In this document: positions 1-8,483 of the stretch, one piece after another
Layout: every line of letters starts with the position of its first letter
Numbering within the stretch: position 1 is the stretch's first letter
NCBI GenBank assembly: GCA_003104905.1
Contig: PQAS01000002.1
Location: 1 to 64,000 of the forward strand
DNA length: 64,000 bases
From: Candidatus Methanoperedentaceae archaeon
GTDB lineage: Archaea; Halobacteriota; Methanosarcinia; Methanosarcinales; Methanoperedenaceae
Direction of reading: 5' to 3'
Notes under the pieces: model-generated
The model's database searches: none
Told to the model about the DNA's origin: nothing
Seen by the model: only the letters and a program-made list of their open reading frames with translations
Program-made: the position numbers and the translations under genes

Positions 1-470
1 AGTGGTTTTCTTTTCCGTGGATAGAATCGGCGAATCACTGGATTTTAGGATTGTGCCGAGCCAAGACAGTATAAAATAATATTCACATTTAATTTTTCAT
101 GCTCATTTTATGTGTTTCCGCTTTCGCTTTCACACTTATATTAGCTGAAATATCCAGAGACACCCAATAAAGGAGTATCAGGATATCCAGATATCAATAC
201 TAAGGCGCTATACATCGATTATAGGATACTTTCAGATATCATCTAAAGGGATATATCCAGATATCCGCGTCGAATTCGATGATAAGAACTGCCGGAGTCG
301 CAGTGGTACTTACGTCTTATGGAGATACTACTTTTGACTTCGGGGTGCGGTGGGGTGGTCTGCATGTCATTTCAAATCAACTGTCTAAAGCAGGTGTCCC
401 TTCCTCCCTTATTATGGATATTAGCTATTAAGGGAAAGAAGGATAATATAATCAATATTCTATAATAAGA
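1..470. other. Intergenic, no gene seen
   Basis: No convincing reading frame is visible on either strand. The stretch holds three spaced copies of a ten-base box (annotated separately at 186-265) and a G-rich tract near 330-365. The first 50 bases loosely resemble the GGTGAATC-type repeat found at 10.6 and 12.5 kb, but too weakly to call. It may contain the promoter of a gene lying to the left of the window. Confidence 0.5.
186..265. repeat. Three spaced TYCAGATATC boxes
   Basis: The sequence TCCAGATATC occurs at 186-195 and 256-265, and TTCAGATATC at 231-240, all on the same strand. A degenerate fourth version (TCCAGAGAC) lies about 40 bases further left. Spacings are 45 and 25 bases, so this is not a CRISPR array. 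Repeated boxes in a gene-free stretch suggest protein-binding sites, but no target gene is visible. Confidence 0.4.
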
Positions 471-1379
471 TTAATGTTCTCTAAACATTTTTTCTATATT
501 CTTAGAATAATATTTTTTATTTGTCTGGTCTACAAAAAAAGCTCTCTTAGGAACTTTTCCGTTTAATGTCTGCATTAATATTTGATAATTTTTGATTATT
601 TGAAAACTTTTACCTGGGGTTAATTCTTTAGGAAATTCTATCGGAATAATTTCACTCTCAATTATGGTAAGGATTTCGTCATGATCTTTTATCTCTAATC
701 CCATACTTGATAATGTAACAGCAGTTCTTCCGTAATTAATTGCCTCAAAGCTAAAAGTTCTAACTGGGGGTGTTCCACTTCTAAAGTCTACGAACCCATG
801 TAAACAGTTTACCTTAATTTTTGAAGATAGTTTTTTATTGTCTATTATATAATTTAAACAGATTCCCAGTAGAAATGCGATTATAGTGCTAATTAATCCA
901 TATATACTGACATTATATGAATTATTAGAAATTATCATTGAATTAGCTTCATAATAGGACAGCACATGGATTTTTTTCTTATACATTAGTGAATCATCTC
1001 TAATATCTTGAAAAGTATGGTTTGCAGCGTAATCTTTGTCCAATACAAAATAATTTAAAGTCCAAACTCCAGGCGAATCAAAGGAATAATTAGTAAATGC
1101 TGAATAGGATGTACCATCCTTCGAAAAATCAGAAAAACCTGATTTGTAAGATTGATTTTCAGGAGAATCTAAAATATATAAAATACCAATATATTTATTT
1201 GTTTGATTATAGGGGGTTAAAATAAAGTTAAATTTAACCGTATCTCCTTCGGCTGGAAAGATTAATTTCGAATCAAATGAAAATTTAACGTCAATGTCAT
1301 ATGGTGCAAAACCTAGAAAAGCATAGACGGGATTTATTAAAAATATAAAAAATAATAGTGATAAGCCCAACTTTCTCAT
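471..1379 (-). CDS. Exported single-span membrane protein, unknown
   Basis: I do not recognise this 302-residue protein. It begins with a typical signal peptide (hydrophobic residues about 5-20 ending in VYA) and continues with an outward-facing, N-glycosylation-rich, beta-type region of about 135 residues. A transmembrane helix follows near residues 157-179 (IIAFLLGICLNYII). The remaining 120 residues are probably cytoplasmic and look like a second beta-sandwich domain. This resembles a surface sensor or adhesin with an internal tail, but that is inference from topology only. The ATG at the right end has no clear ribosome site; the flanking DNA is AT-rich. Confidence 0.7.
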   Translation of the reverse strand: MRKLGLSLLFFIFLINPVYAFLGFAPYDIDVKFSFDSKLIFPAEGDTVKFNFILTPYNQTNKYIGILYILDSPENQSYKSGFSDFSKDGTSYSAFTNYSFDSPGVWTLNYFVLDKDYAANHTFQDIRDDSLMYKKKIHVLSYYEANSMIISNNSYNVSIYGLISTIIAFLLGICLNYIIDNKKLSSKIKVNCLHGFVDFRSGTPPVRTFSFEAINYGRTAVTLSSMGLEIKDHDEILTIIESEIIPIEFPKELTPGKSFQIIKNYQILMQTLNGKVPKRAFFVDQTNKKYYSKNIEKMFREH

Positions 1380-1639
1380 TATTTATTCTAATAGAATTAC
1401 TATTTTAATAAGTTTATCATTAATGATTTAAAATCTTTTATCTTTCCTCTTATAGACTCCCTTTTCCACTTTTATCAAAAAGGCATTTTTCTTACTATGA
1501 CAAATCAGAATTTTTCCATATCAATGTCTCTTTTAGACGACTTGGAAATAATTGGGGATAAGCATCTGAAATAGGAATTAAATGTAATGTTTCTGGAAAA
1601 GGGTTAAGACTGGGTTAGGTTACATATAATTCAAAAAGT

Positions 1640-2311
1640 CTATGATTCTGCTTTGATCAAAAGCATATCATTTTCTCCCTGCATTCTATTAATTTCATTA
1701 TTCCCAAAGGTTTCCTGCATCGAATGTAATGCTTCTTCGTGTGTGGAAGCTCCTGAGAACAACATATATATTGACGCGGGATAATGCAGAAGTTTACAAA
1801 TTTTCTGGGGATTATTATTGTTTGAGAGAAAGATTGTTATTATTTTTGCATAGAAACTATTTATTTCAGGATCTATACCTGTTATCTGGACCGAGATATG
1901 GCCGTTTTCGCTGCCGATATTCACAGAGATCGGCCAGTTAAGGAATGAGATCTCTTCATTGATTACCTTATTCAGGGAATTTACATCATAACTATTGATA
2001 TTTTGTTGTGAGAAAAGTTGAATCGCTTCGTTAATGGGTGGCATATTGGTTTTTCTATTACTTAAAAGCCACCTGAACATTGTAAGGGGAATTGTTATAC
2101 CGTAGATACGGTTTCTTGTCTGTTCCATTGCATGGTTCTTTTCTTTAAAAAGATCTTTTGCAGTTTCAAGGCTTCCCATATTTTCGGTAACAAAACCTGT
2201 GAAATCGATAATATCCCTCATTGCCGCAGATAGGTTACCCTGGTGTTTCTTAAGCAATGGATCAAGCATCTTCAAATGGGTGTCACTTATAGAGACATTT
2301 TTTCTTAGCAT
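1640..2311 (-). CDS. Ribbon-helix-helix-type regulator-like protein
   Basis: The first 40 residues (RKNVSISD..., then LSAAMRDII) have the strand-helix-helix spacing of a ribbon-helix-helix DNA-binding domain of the CopG/MetJ kind. The remaining 180 residues form an alpha/beta domain I cannot assign, with a hydrophobic stretch near residues 75-85 that is too short for a membrane span. A regulator is the simplest reading. An AT-rich palindrome lies about 66 bases upstream of the start and could be its own operator. The gene stands alone between AT-rich spacers. Confidence 0.65.
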   Translation of the reverse strand: MLRKNVSISDTHLKMLDPLLKKHQGNLSAAMRDIIDFTGFVTENMGSLETAKDLFKEKNHAMEQTRNRIYGITIPLTMFRWLLSNRKTNMPPINEAIQLFSQQNINSYDVNSLNKVINEEISFLNWPISVNIGSENGHISVQITGIDPEINSFYAKIITIFLSNNNNPQKICKLLHYPASIYMLFSGASTHEEALHSMQETFGNNEINRMQGENDMLLIKAES

Positions 2312-2376
2312 TTTTCCACCTTTTTATTGTAGATTATTGTTCTTCATAAAGCGTGTAATCTTGGTTGCTTTATGGT

Positions 2377-2397
2377 TTATTATGATAATGATAATAA
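2377..2397. promoter_or_regulatory. AT-rich palindrome upstream of RHH gene
   Basis: TTATTAT and ATAATAA arms flank a seven-base centre. The core contains two adjacent GATAAT hexamers, which recalls Fur-box architecture. It lies in the promoter region of the ribbon-helix-helix gene that starts at 2311. Ribbon-helix-helix proteins bind short palindromes, so autoregulation is possible. AT-rich DNA gives such palindromes by chance fairly often. Confidence 0.35.
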
Positions 2398-2481
2398 TCA
2401 CTTAATAGTATTTATAACTTATCCATGAATAATTCGGGACTCCACATGAATAATTTCAGATCGAAATTCTCGGATAATACA

Positions 2482-3264
2482 TTATTTAGCAATGCGAATC
2501 TTTATTTCATCACCCTGCTTCTTGCAAAACATCTTCGCTGCACTTCCCAGGTTAACTGCGATTTCAAGATAACCATGGCTTCCTATTAATGCAAGGGGAT
2601 CTCCTTCTTCACAAAATCCGTACGAACTGCTAAATTTTACCTTCCTATTATCAACACTTAATTCATCACCTGTTTGGAAATCCACTGATTTTCCTGAAAA
2701 ATTAGTGATAATATTCCCGAATATGTCAATATATATTACTTCGCCCTGAAGGGAATCATTTATTTTTTTTCCCGTCCCAAAATCAAGAATATTAAAATCA
2801 TTAATGCATTCGCCTACCTTCTCGATCTCCAAACCTTTAGAAATATGCGCTCCTATTGGAGCAAAAATGTCCCTGCCATGAAAAGTGCCGGATATATTTT
2901 CTCGAAATAAGGCCCTGTTTGAAATCTCATAGACTTCTAACCTGCCAATACTCTTTGCAGCCGGAATAAGAAGGCCATTATCCGGCCCTATGAAAAAATG
3001 GATTTTCCCGTCTCCGGATTCTGCCCTGGCGGCTATGGCACGTCTTTTTGTTCCTACGCCCGGATCAACGACTGCAATATGCACAGTCCCGGAAGGGTAA
3101 TATTTTGCAGTGTTCATTAAAATGAACGCGCCCGCGCGTATATTATGCCGCGGAATTGAATGGGTGATATCCACGATGTTTGCACAGGGATCGATATCGA
3201 GTATTATGCCTTTCATTGATGCCGGATAAACATCACCAAAATCTGAAAGCAGAGTTATTACCAT
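2482..3264 (-). CDS. SAM hydroxide adenosyltransferase (DUF62)
   Basis: This 260-residue protein matches the family that hydrolyses S-adenosylmethionine to adenosine and methionine (the relatives are SAM-dependent fluorinases and chlorinases). The N-terminus ITLLSDFG, the VDITHSI segment, and VDPGVGT followed by an arginine-rich loop and FIGPDNGLL are the family's signature blocks. The C-terminal beta domain (residues about 170-260) is also present, so the protein is full length. It is cytoplasmic and monocistronic as far as can be seen. The tRNA-Arg gene is divergent from it. Assignment to the hydrolase rather than the halogenase branch rests on the organism and is inference. Confidence 0.9.
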   Translation of the reverse strand: MVITLLSDFGDVYPASMKGIILDIDPCANIVDITHSIPRHNIRAGAFILMNTAKYYPSGTVHIAVVDPGVGTKRRAIAARAESGDGKIHFFIGPDNGLLIPAAKSIGRLEVYEISNRALFRENISGTFHGRDIFAPIGAHISKGLEIEKVGECINDFNILDFGTGKKINDSLQGEVIYIDIFGNIITNFSGKSVDFQTGDELSVDNRKVKFSSSYGFCEEGDPLALIGSHGYLEIAVNLGSAAKMFCKKQGDEIKIRIAK

Positions 3265-3387
3265 ATAAGGATCAATAATACCTGTTAACGTCCTGAGATT
3301 TTCTCTTTATCACCAATACTTTATATGATACTGATATTATTACAGGGGTATTGCACAACGGGAAAAAAAACCCGTTGTTGTTCCCAT

Positions 3388-3460
3388 GGACTCGTGGGGT
3401 AGCCAGGATATCCTAGCGGGCTTCGAACCCGCGGACCCGCGTTCGAATCGCGGCGAGTCC
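3388..3460 (+). tRNA. tRNA-Arg (anticodon TCG)
   Basis: A 73-base cloverleaf can be folded. The acceptor GGACTCG pairs with CGAGTCC. The D arm contains TAGCC and GGATA. The anticodon stem GCGGG/CCCGC encloses loop CTTCGAA, giving anticodon TCG, which reads CGA arginine codons. The T arm CCGCG-TTCGAAT-CGCGG is perfect. No CCA is encoded and there is no intron. A TATA-like box (TTTATATG, 3320-3327) lies about 60 bases upstream, and a T-rich tract directly follows the 3' end. Confidence 0.95.
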
Positions 3461-3477
3461 GTTCATTTTTTTCCAGA

Positions 3478-4665
3478 TTATCTCAGGAAGAAATACCAGA
3501 GCATTACCAGGATTATCAGGAGTATTATTGCATACCAGATATAATCATTGCTGCTCTTTTCTTCTTCAACTTTTGGCAGTGGTTTTGGCGCCTGGATCTT
3601 TGGTGCAGGCTTTGGTTTTGGCGGCTCAGGTCTTGGCTCCGGTTTTGGTTCTTCTTTGGGTGGTTCAGGTTCAACTTCCTTGACCTTTTCCATCGCGCCG
3701 GATACGAACGGGCTTTCAACACCTGTCAAAACGGCCATAACACGTACTTTCCCTGTAAGGCTATTATCTACTTTTGCACCCCAGATGATCCTCTTTGTAT
3801 TGGGCACTTTATCCATGATCAATTCGCCTGTGACAGCAACTTCTTCCAGTGTCAGGTCTTCGCCTCCCACAATATGGATAAGCACACCGTAACAATCGGA
3901 AATATTTGTAACATCAAGCAGTGGCGTACTGATGGCCTGGGATACGGCTTTTGTGACCCTGTCCGCTCCATCCCCTTCTCCTATGCCGATGGATGAGATG
4001 CCGCCGCGTTCCATGACCGCACGAAGGTCTGCATAGTCAAGGTTCACAAGGCTTGGCTGGGTGATAGTATCCGTAAGATTCTTTACAAATGCTCCCACAA
4101 GAGCATTAGCGACATTAAGGGCCTCTTTTAATGGAAGGTTGCCTGCTACTTCCCTTAACTTTGAGTTATCGATGATAACAACGGAGTCGCAAGATTCTGC
4201 AAGGAGTTTGATTGCTTCTCTTGCTTTCTCCCTTCTTGACATTTCAATAGTAAATGGAATTGTGACGCATCCTATGGTAAGTGCGTTAAGGGAGCGTGTG
4301 ATCTCTGCAACAACTGGTATTGCACCTGTTCCTGTTCCGCCGCCCAATCCTGCGACAAGGAATACAAGGTTAGTGCCCTCAAGTTCGGTTTTTATTTCTT
4401 CGATGGTCTCCCTGGTAGCCTGCGCCCCCATTTCGGGGTAACCTCCACAACCGTGGCCCTTGCATATTTTTTCCCCAAGTAAGATCACTTTATCAGCTTT
4501 TTGAACATAAAGGTGATTCACATCAGTATTTGCAGCAATTATCGTGCCGCCCGAAATACCTTTTTCTGCTATCCATGTTGTAATATTACAACCCGCTCCA
4601 CCTAAGCCTACGACGGCAACTGATGGTTTTGCTGTTCTTGCAAACTCTTTTAAGTCCGTAACCAT
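3478..4665 (-). CDS. ftsZ: FtsZ with C-terminal membrane anchor
   Basis: FtsZ is the tubulin-like GTPase that polymerises into the division ring. This 395-residue copy has the nucleotide-binding GLGGAGCN (residues 20-27), the tubulin signature GGGTGTG (about 107-113) and a T7 synergy loop with both acidic residues (NLDYAD, about 206-211), so it should be GTPase-competent. After the C-terminal domain comes a proline/glutamate/lysine-rich linker (about 328-365), then a strongly hydrophobic segment (about 374-392) ending FFLR. That is a predicted tail-anchor helix. Ordinary FtsZ ends in a short peptide that binds SepF, FtsA or ZipA, so direct anchoring is unusual. Convergent with tRNA-Arg; AT-rich TATA-like promoter DNA near 4690-4725. 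Confidence 0.9.
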   Translation of the reverse strand: MVTDLKEFARTAKPSVAVVGLGGAGCNITTWIAEKGISGGTIIAANTDVNHLYVQKADKVILLGEKICKGHGCGGYPEMGAQATRETIEEIKTELEGTNLVFLVAGLGGGTGTGAIPVVAEITRSLNALTIGCVTIPFTIEMSRREKAREAIKLLAESCDSVVIIDNSKLREVAGNLPLKEALNVANALVGAFVKNLTDTITQPSLVNLDYADLRAVMERGGISSIGIGEGDGADRVTKAVSQAISTPLLDVTNISDCYGVLIHIVGGEDLTLEEVAVTGELIMDKVPNTKRIIWGAKVDNSLTGKVRVMAVLTGVESPFVSGAMEKVKEVEPEPPKEEPKPEPRPEPPKPKPAPKIQAPKPLPKVEEEKSSNDYIWYAIILLIILVMLWYFFLR

Positions 4666-4794
4666 ATTATAAAAGCCTCCTTCATATGAATGGCTATCTA
4701 TTTATATTGTTATATTACTATATATGCTTTTTCAAGACTTGAGATTGTTTCATTATGATGATGAGAATATAACTGGAAAAAACAATAAAAATAT

Positions 4795-4867
4795 GGGCCC
4801 GCGGAGATTCGAACTCCGGATCTCCGCCATGTCAAGGCGACGTCATAACCAGCTAGACCACGAGCCC
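4795..4867 (-). tRNA. tRNA-Val (anticodon GAC)
   Basis: Read on the minus strand, the acceptor GGGCTCG pairs with CGGGCCC (one G-T pair). The anticodon stem TCGCC/GGCGG encloses TTGACAT, giving anticodon GAC for valine GUC/GUU codons. The T arm CGGAG-TTCGAAT-CTCCG is perfect. Length is 73 bases, with no intron and no encoded CCA. It lies between ftsZ and the DUF1724 regulator with no obvious partner gene. Confidence 0.95.
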
Positions 4868-5002
4868 TGTTTATTTCCTCTGTGGATTATTGTCCTGTAT
4901 CACATTTGAAATGATTTAACTGATCCAACTAGTGGAAGCAATCCACTTACAATTCACAATAGTATAAAAAAGCTATCCTACAAAAATCACAGGTTGCACC
5001 TG

Positions 5003-5824
5003 TTAGTTTTTTGGAATTTCAACTATTACGGACCTATCTTTAAAATATTGAAAAAACCTTTTTCCCCAGTCAAGCGATTTATTATCGAAACCGAATATCT
5101 CTTCAGTTAAGTCAAATAACATACCATCTTTTTTATATAAACCAAAAGACAGGAATTTTTCAGTAACCGTGGTTCCAACTCTGACATATTCATCTGTGAC
5201 CATTAATTTAAGATTTGAAAATTGCATCATTTCAGAACATTTTTCAATATACGGTTCCTTATCCAATTTTTCAAAGACATCCCTGGTAATCACAACTTCA
5301 ACAGGGATTCCCTGTACCAATCGTTCAATTACAGCATCAATAAGTTCAGGGCTTGTCATAGATGAAACAACAAACACCTGTCTGGACTCCCTTAAGTATC
5401 TAAAATAGGATGATAATACATGATGAAGATCTTCAGTTGTATCTCTTATGATTTCTGAACCAAGAAGGTCTCCAAGATCATCTAATAACGGTTTGGGGAT
5501 TCCTTTAAGGTGGTGTTTTGTCCAGAAATCCTTAAATTTCCAATATACTCCAAAAGTCAAAATGCACTCTTCAATCCTGGATGTTAAGATTTTCCCTATC
5601 AGTGTGAGACGATAATTATAACCATCTTCTTCCACAAGGTGATTTGATTCCAGTATTCTGATTTTTGGAATAACTGCCTGGGAAGTACTCCCGGTTATTT
5701 CACGTAATTGTAAAAGAGTCTTGTTTTCTTCACCTAAGGATAACAGGATTTGTGTCTCAAGTCTCGATCTGAAAATCGATTTTATTTCATCCTCGATTAT
5801 TCCATACACTGGGATTGATGACAT
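5003..5824 (-). CDS. Winged-helix regulator with DUF1724 (FilR1-like)
   Basis: The 273-residue protein has an N-terminal winged helix-turn-helix (residues about 15-80, including LLQLREITGSTSQAVIPKIRILE). This is joined to the DUF1724 domain found in methanoarchaeal regulators such as FilR1 (FxVFVVSSMTSPEL..., then a GIPVEVVITRDVFEKL block). It is a transcription factor family expanded in Methanosarcinales; its ligand is unknown. A GTG codon four residues earlier is possible. I prefer the ATG because GGTGA lies eight bases before it. A perfect nine-base inverted repeat 65 bases upstream is a candidate operator. Confidence 0.85.
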   Translation of the reverse strand: MSSIPVYGIIEDEIKSIFRSRLETQILLSLGEENKTLLQLREITGSTSQAVIPKIRILESNHLVEEDGYNYRLTLIGKILTSRIEECILTFGVYWKFKDFWTKHHLKGIPKPLLDDLGDLLGSEIIRDTTEDLHHVLSSYFRYLRESRQVFVVSSMTSPELIDAVIERLVQGIPVEVVITRDVFEKLDKEPYIEKCSEMMQFSNLKLMVTDEYVRVGTTVTEKFLSFGLYKKDGMLFDLTEEIFGFDNKSLDWGKRFFQYFKDRSVIVEIPKN

Positions 5825-5888
5825 ATGATTAATCACCAGGGGCCTTCCTTAATATCTATTTTTCTTTTTGTGTGTCACAGAAGAGTTT

Positions 5889-5911
5889 ACATTCATCGGT
5901 TTGATGAATGT
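5889..5911. promoter_or_regulatory. Perfect inverted repeat, candidate operator
   Basis: ACATTCATC and GATGAATGT form nine-base arms around GGTTT. The site sits 65-87 bases upstream of the DUF1724 regulator start, where an autoregulatory site would be expected. There is no T-run, so it is not a terminator. Confidence 0.45.
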
Positions 5912-6096
5912 TATCCATCGTGACTAATATATAGTGTCAGGTTCAGTTAAGAATGTAGTCAGTGCATCCAGAAATAAGGTGCAAAAAAAGATTTATTAAT
6001 TGAAATTTTAAATGTTAAGTCAATTTCAATATGGGTGGTATGGACAGGTAGGGGAGTGGGTGGTATTCTAAACATTTTTTTGTATCATAACCTAAG

Positions 6097-6104
6097 TTTT
6101 ATAT
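6097..6104 (+). promoter_or_regulatory. TATA box for small leaderless gene
   Basis: TTTTATAT lies about 25-30 bases before the ATG at 6129, the spacing at which an archaeal transcript would begin at or next to the start codon. There is no ribosome-binding sequence before that ATG, which fits a leaderless message. Confidence 0.5.
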
Positions 6105-6128
6105 CTTAACGAATCAGAATAGTTTTTG

Positions 6129-6428
6129 ATGGGAACTGTTTCTTCAAAGAAAAGACTTGAAATCATAGAAAGGGATGTGATCCCTTCGATGTTCGTTGGC
6201 GTGCTCTCAAAGGATGACAAATGGCTGGAGCATACACTAAAAGAGACACTTCCCGTGCTTGAAGAGCGCGCACTTCGACTGGCGAGGGAATGCAAGACAA
6301 ATGGTGAATGCGCACAGGATGATCCGCTGGTTGATGAAACACGTATCAGGGCCTTATTTGAAGATGCGCGTTCAAAACTTGGAAAAGAGAATATTACAAG
6401 GAAAGCGCATTCAAGATATTCGCACTGA
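6129..6428 (+). CDS. Small charged protein, unknown
   Basis: A 99-residue, highly charged and mostly helical protein that I do not recognise. It has two cysteines close together (CKTNGEC, about residues 58-64), too few for a metal cluster by themselves. The ATG at 6129 is preferred over the TTG one codon earlier because the TATA box fits a leaderless start there. The next gene begins 43 bases later on the same strand, so the two may share a transcript. Confidence 0.6.
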   Translation: MGTVSSKKRLEIIERDVIPSMFVGVLSKDDKWLEHTLKETLPVLEERALRLARECKTNGECAQDDPLVDETRIRALFEDARSKLGKENITRKAHSRYSH

Positions 6429-6471
6429 ACTCTTCCACTAACTATTTATCGGGAAATTGTGATTTATAATT

Positions 6472-7281
6472 ATGATAGAGCTTTCAAAAAAGGAATTCGA
6501 AGAACAATACACGCTATGGATAAGCTCTGCTGCCAGGGATATTGCTTTTTCACTTAACAGGTTAAAGCCGTCCGGCATAAAAAAAATCATTACACGCAGC
6601 GAAGAGTATCTGGAAAGACCGGAATCCGTGTTTGGCGCAGATGGTCTTATTGAGGTCAAGAAGCTGGCACCTGGAAATATATTATTTCTTTCAACGGATG
6701 CAGTTGTTTTCTCCCAGAGCATCTTTGCACCTTTCCCTGATGTTTTTGACTATGCAGTCGCCCTTAACAGGCGTTATTACATTGAAGGTTCATGGTATTC
6801 AATAATAACGCTCAATACAACCTATATTGAGGAAGCCAATGAAACAATATTGAAATATGCGATCTTTCATGAACTTCTGCAAAAAGAAATATACGAGGAA
6901 AATATGAGGAATGGTGTTCGTAAGTTTTCTCCTGAGGAAAAGCGAAAAATAAGCAACGACACATTGAATAAGGCGATTGAAAGCTCAGGGATTACACCCG
7001 ATGAGCTAATGAGAGAAAAAGAACTGATGCTGCAAATATCCTCCGATTCTCCCCTTGTCCCGAAACCATTTGCTGAAACAGCGCTTTACCATTATATTGA
7101 AAAGAATCTCGGGGAATTAAATGATTTTCGCGAAAAGAGCAGTACTGAAAAAGAGGATTCAATAGGAAAGAAATTGAATGCCGATTTTAAGGCATGGCTT
7201 GATTTTTCAACGGATACTTACAGGAAATACCTTCGGGAACTCAAAAAAGAATTGAATTATATGGATTACGGATATACATGA
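6472..7281 (+). CDS. Conserved-looking cytoplasmic protein, unknown
   Basis: This 269-residue protein has no signal peptide or membrane span. The middle part (residues about 60-145) alternates strands and helices. The sequence FHELLQKEIYEEN near residue 133 begins with HE but lacks the second histidine of HExxH, so I do not call it a protease. The C-terminal third is strongly helical and charged. It overlaps the following phosphodiesterase by four bases (ATGA), a sign of translational coupling. No function can be assigned. Confidence 0.7.
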   Translation: MIELSKKEFEEQYTLWISSAARDIAFSLNRLKPSGIKKIITRSEEYLERPESVFGADGLIEVKKLAPGNILFLSTDAVVFSQSIFAPFPDVFDYAVALNRRYYIEGSWYSIITLNTTYIEEANETILKYAIFHELLQKEIYEENMRNGVRKFSPEEKRKISNDTLNKAIESSGITPDELMREKELMLQISSDSPLVPKPFAETALYHYIEKNLGELNDFREKSSTEKEDSIGKKLNADFKAWLDFSTDTYRKYLRELKKELNYMDYGYT

Positions 7282-7814
7282 AAATAATAGCACTCGCTGA
7301 TACACACATAAAATCAGGTTCCATTACAGAAGCTCTTCCGGCAAAGCTTATTGAACTGATAAAAGAGGCTGATATTGTTATCCATGCAGGGGATTTTGTT
7401 ACAGGACAGGCATATGATGAACTCGCAGGTTTATGCAGGCTTGAAGCAGTGCACGGGAATATGGATGAGATGAGTTTAAAGAAATTGTTACCCGACAGAA
7501 AGATCATTGAAGCAGGCGGCCTGAAAATCGGGATCGTACATGAAGCGGCGCTGTCTATCCATGACACTACAGGGGCAAGGTACATGGCAAAAGAAATGGG
7601 TGTTGATGTTCTCGTATTCGGTCATATCCATAAGCCTGTGATCGATAAAAGCGATCTGCTGCTTATATGCCCGGGAAGTCCCACAGCACCCAGGTTATCC
7701 GAACCATCTGCCATAGAATTAATTATTGATGCAGGAAATATTTCCGGAAAAGTTATCACTCTTGATGGAACACGATGCGCTAGTATGAAGGCAATGACTG
7801 GATATGATACATAA
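7278..7814 (+). CDS. YfcE/MJ0936-type metallophosphoesterase
   Basis: A 178-residue calcineurin-like phosphodiesterase of the small archaeal MJ0936/YfcE family, which hydrolyses phosphodiester model substrates with two metal ions. The metal-binding blocks are visible: ALADTH at the N-terminus, VIHAGDF near residue 36, VHGNMD near 57 and FGHIHKP near 114. The usual HG pair in the fifth motif appears as VHE (near residue 90), a variation to note. It is cytoplasmic and translationally coupled to the upstream unknown gene. The physiological substrate is unknown. Confidence 0.88.
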   Translation: MKIIALADTHIKSGSITEALPAKLIELIKEADIVIHAGDFVTGQAYDELAGLCRLEAVHGNMDEMSLKKLLPDRKIIEAGGLKIGIVHEAALSIHDTTGARYMAKEMGVDVLVFGHIHKPVIDKSDLLLICPGSPTAPRLSEPSAIELIIDAGNISGKVITLDGTRCASMKAMTGYDT

Positions 7815-7853
7815 AATACTTTTAAATTCTCATAATACAAATAACTCCTGAAG

Positions 7854-8483
7854 ATGGATAACTCAATAAAAGACCACTGGAATGAAATTTATGGGGCATT
7901 AGATACGGATGAGCTGACATGGTATGAAGAAATTCCCGCTCCTTCTGTCAAATTACTTTCTAAATGTCATATTGATAAAGATGAGACTATATTAGATGTA
8001 GGGGCAGGTGCATCGACTTTTATTGATTATCTTGTTAATCATGGATTCAAAAATATAATTGCTGCTGATATAAGTGAAATAGCTTTAAACAAATTAAAAG
8101 AAAGACTGGGTAAGGAAAAAGAATCTGCAGTAAGATGGATAGTAGATGATATCACCCGGCCGGTCCATATCCAAAATCTGAGAGATATTGCGGTGTGGCA
8201 TGACAGGGCAGTTTTGCATTTCTTATTGGAAGAAGAACAGCAACAAATGTACCTATCCACGCTAAGGAAAGTGATTAAAAAAAGCGGTTATGTCATTGTC
8301 GCTGCCTTTTCTCTGGAGGGAGCAAAAAAATGCAGCGGCCTGGAAGTTAAAAATTATGATCAGAATATGATGGCAAAATTCCTGGGGGAGGATTTTATCC
8401 TTATCGAATATTTTGATTATGTATATTATATGCCATCGGGTAAACCAAGACCCTACATATATACCTTATTTCAAAAAAAATAA
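7854..8483 (+). CDS. Class I SAM-dependent methyltransferase
   Basis: The 209-residue protein has the Rossmann SAM-binding motif I (ILDVGAGASTFIDYL, residues about 44-58), an acidic motif II (AADIS) and the post-III region. This is the layout of small-molecule methyltransferases. Its start (DHWNEIYGALDTDELTWYEE) and a WHDRAVLHFL block resemble the thiopurine/tellurite-type branch that occurs in many microbes. The substrate cannot be read from sequence. The gene ends directly in a strong hairpin terminator shared with the convergent groEL. Confidence 0.85.
   Translation: MDNSIKDHWNEIYGALDTDELTWYEEIPAPSVKLLSKCHIDKDETILDVGAGASTFIDYLVNHGFKNIIAADISEIALNKLKERLGKEKESAVRWIVDDITRPVHIQNLRDIAVWHDRAVLHFLLEEEQQQMYLSTLRKVIKKSGYVIVAAFSLEGAKKCSGLEVKNYDQNMMAKFLGEDFILIEYFDYVYYMPSGKPRPYIYTLFQKK

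Larger units (their letters stand above)
5825..6128. other. Divergent intergenic region
   Basis: This 304-base spacer separates the DUF1724 regulator from a small rightward gene. It holds the inverted repeat at 5889-5911, a G-rich tract near 6030-6063 (runs of GGGTGGT type) and a TATA box for the rightward gene at 6097-6104. No reading frame of note was seen. Confidence 0.5.

Noticed and set aside
180-267. Possible CRISPR array
   Set aside because: Repeats are only ten bases, spacers differ widely (25-45 bases) and no cas gene is present.
3548-3892. Glycine-rich 114-codon frame opposite ftsZ
   Set aside because: It is the antisense reading of the proline-rich FtsZ linker; proline codons read backwards give glycine.
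4724-4909. 61-codon frame across tRNA-Val
   Set aside because: It runs through a perfect tRNA gene on the opposite strand; coding is implausible.
6840-6935. HExxx segment in the 269-residue protein as a metalloprotease site
   Set aside because: The second histidine of HExxH is missing (HELLQ), so there is no zinc site.
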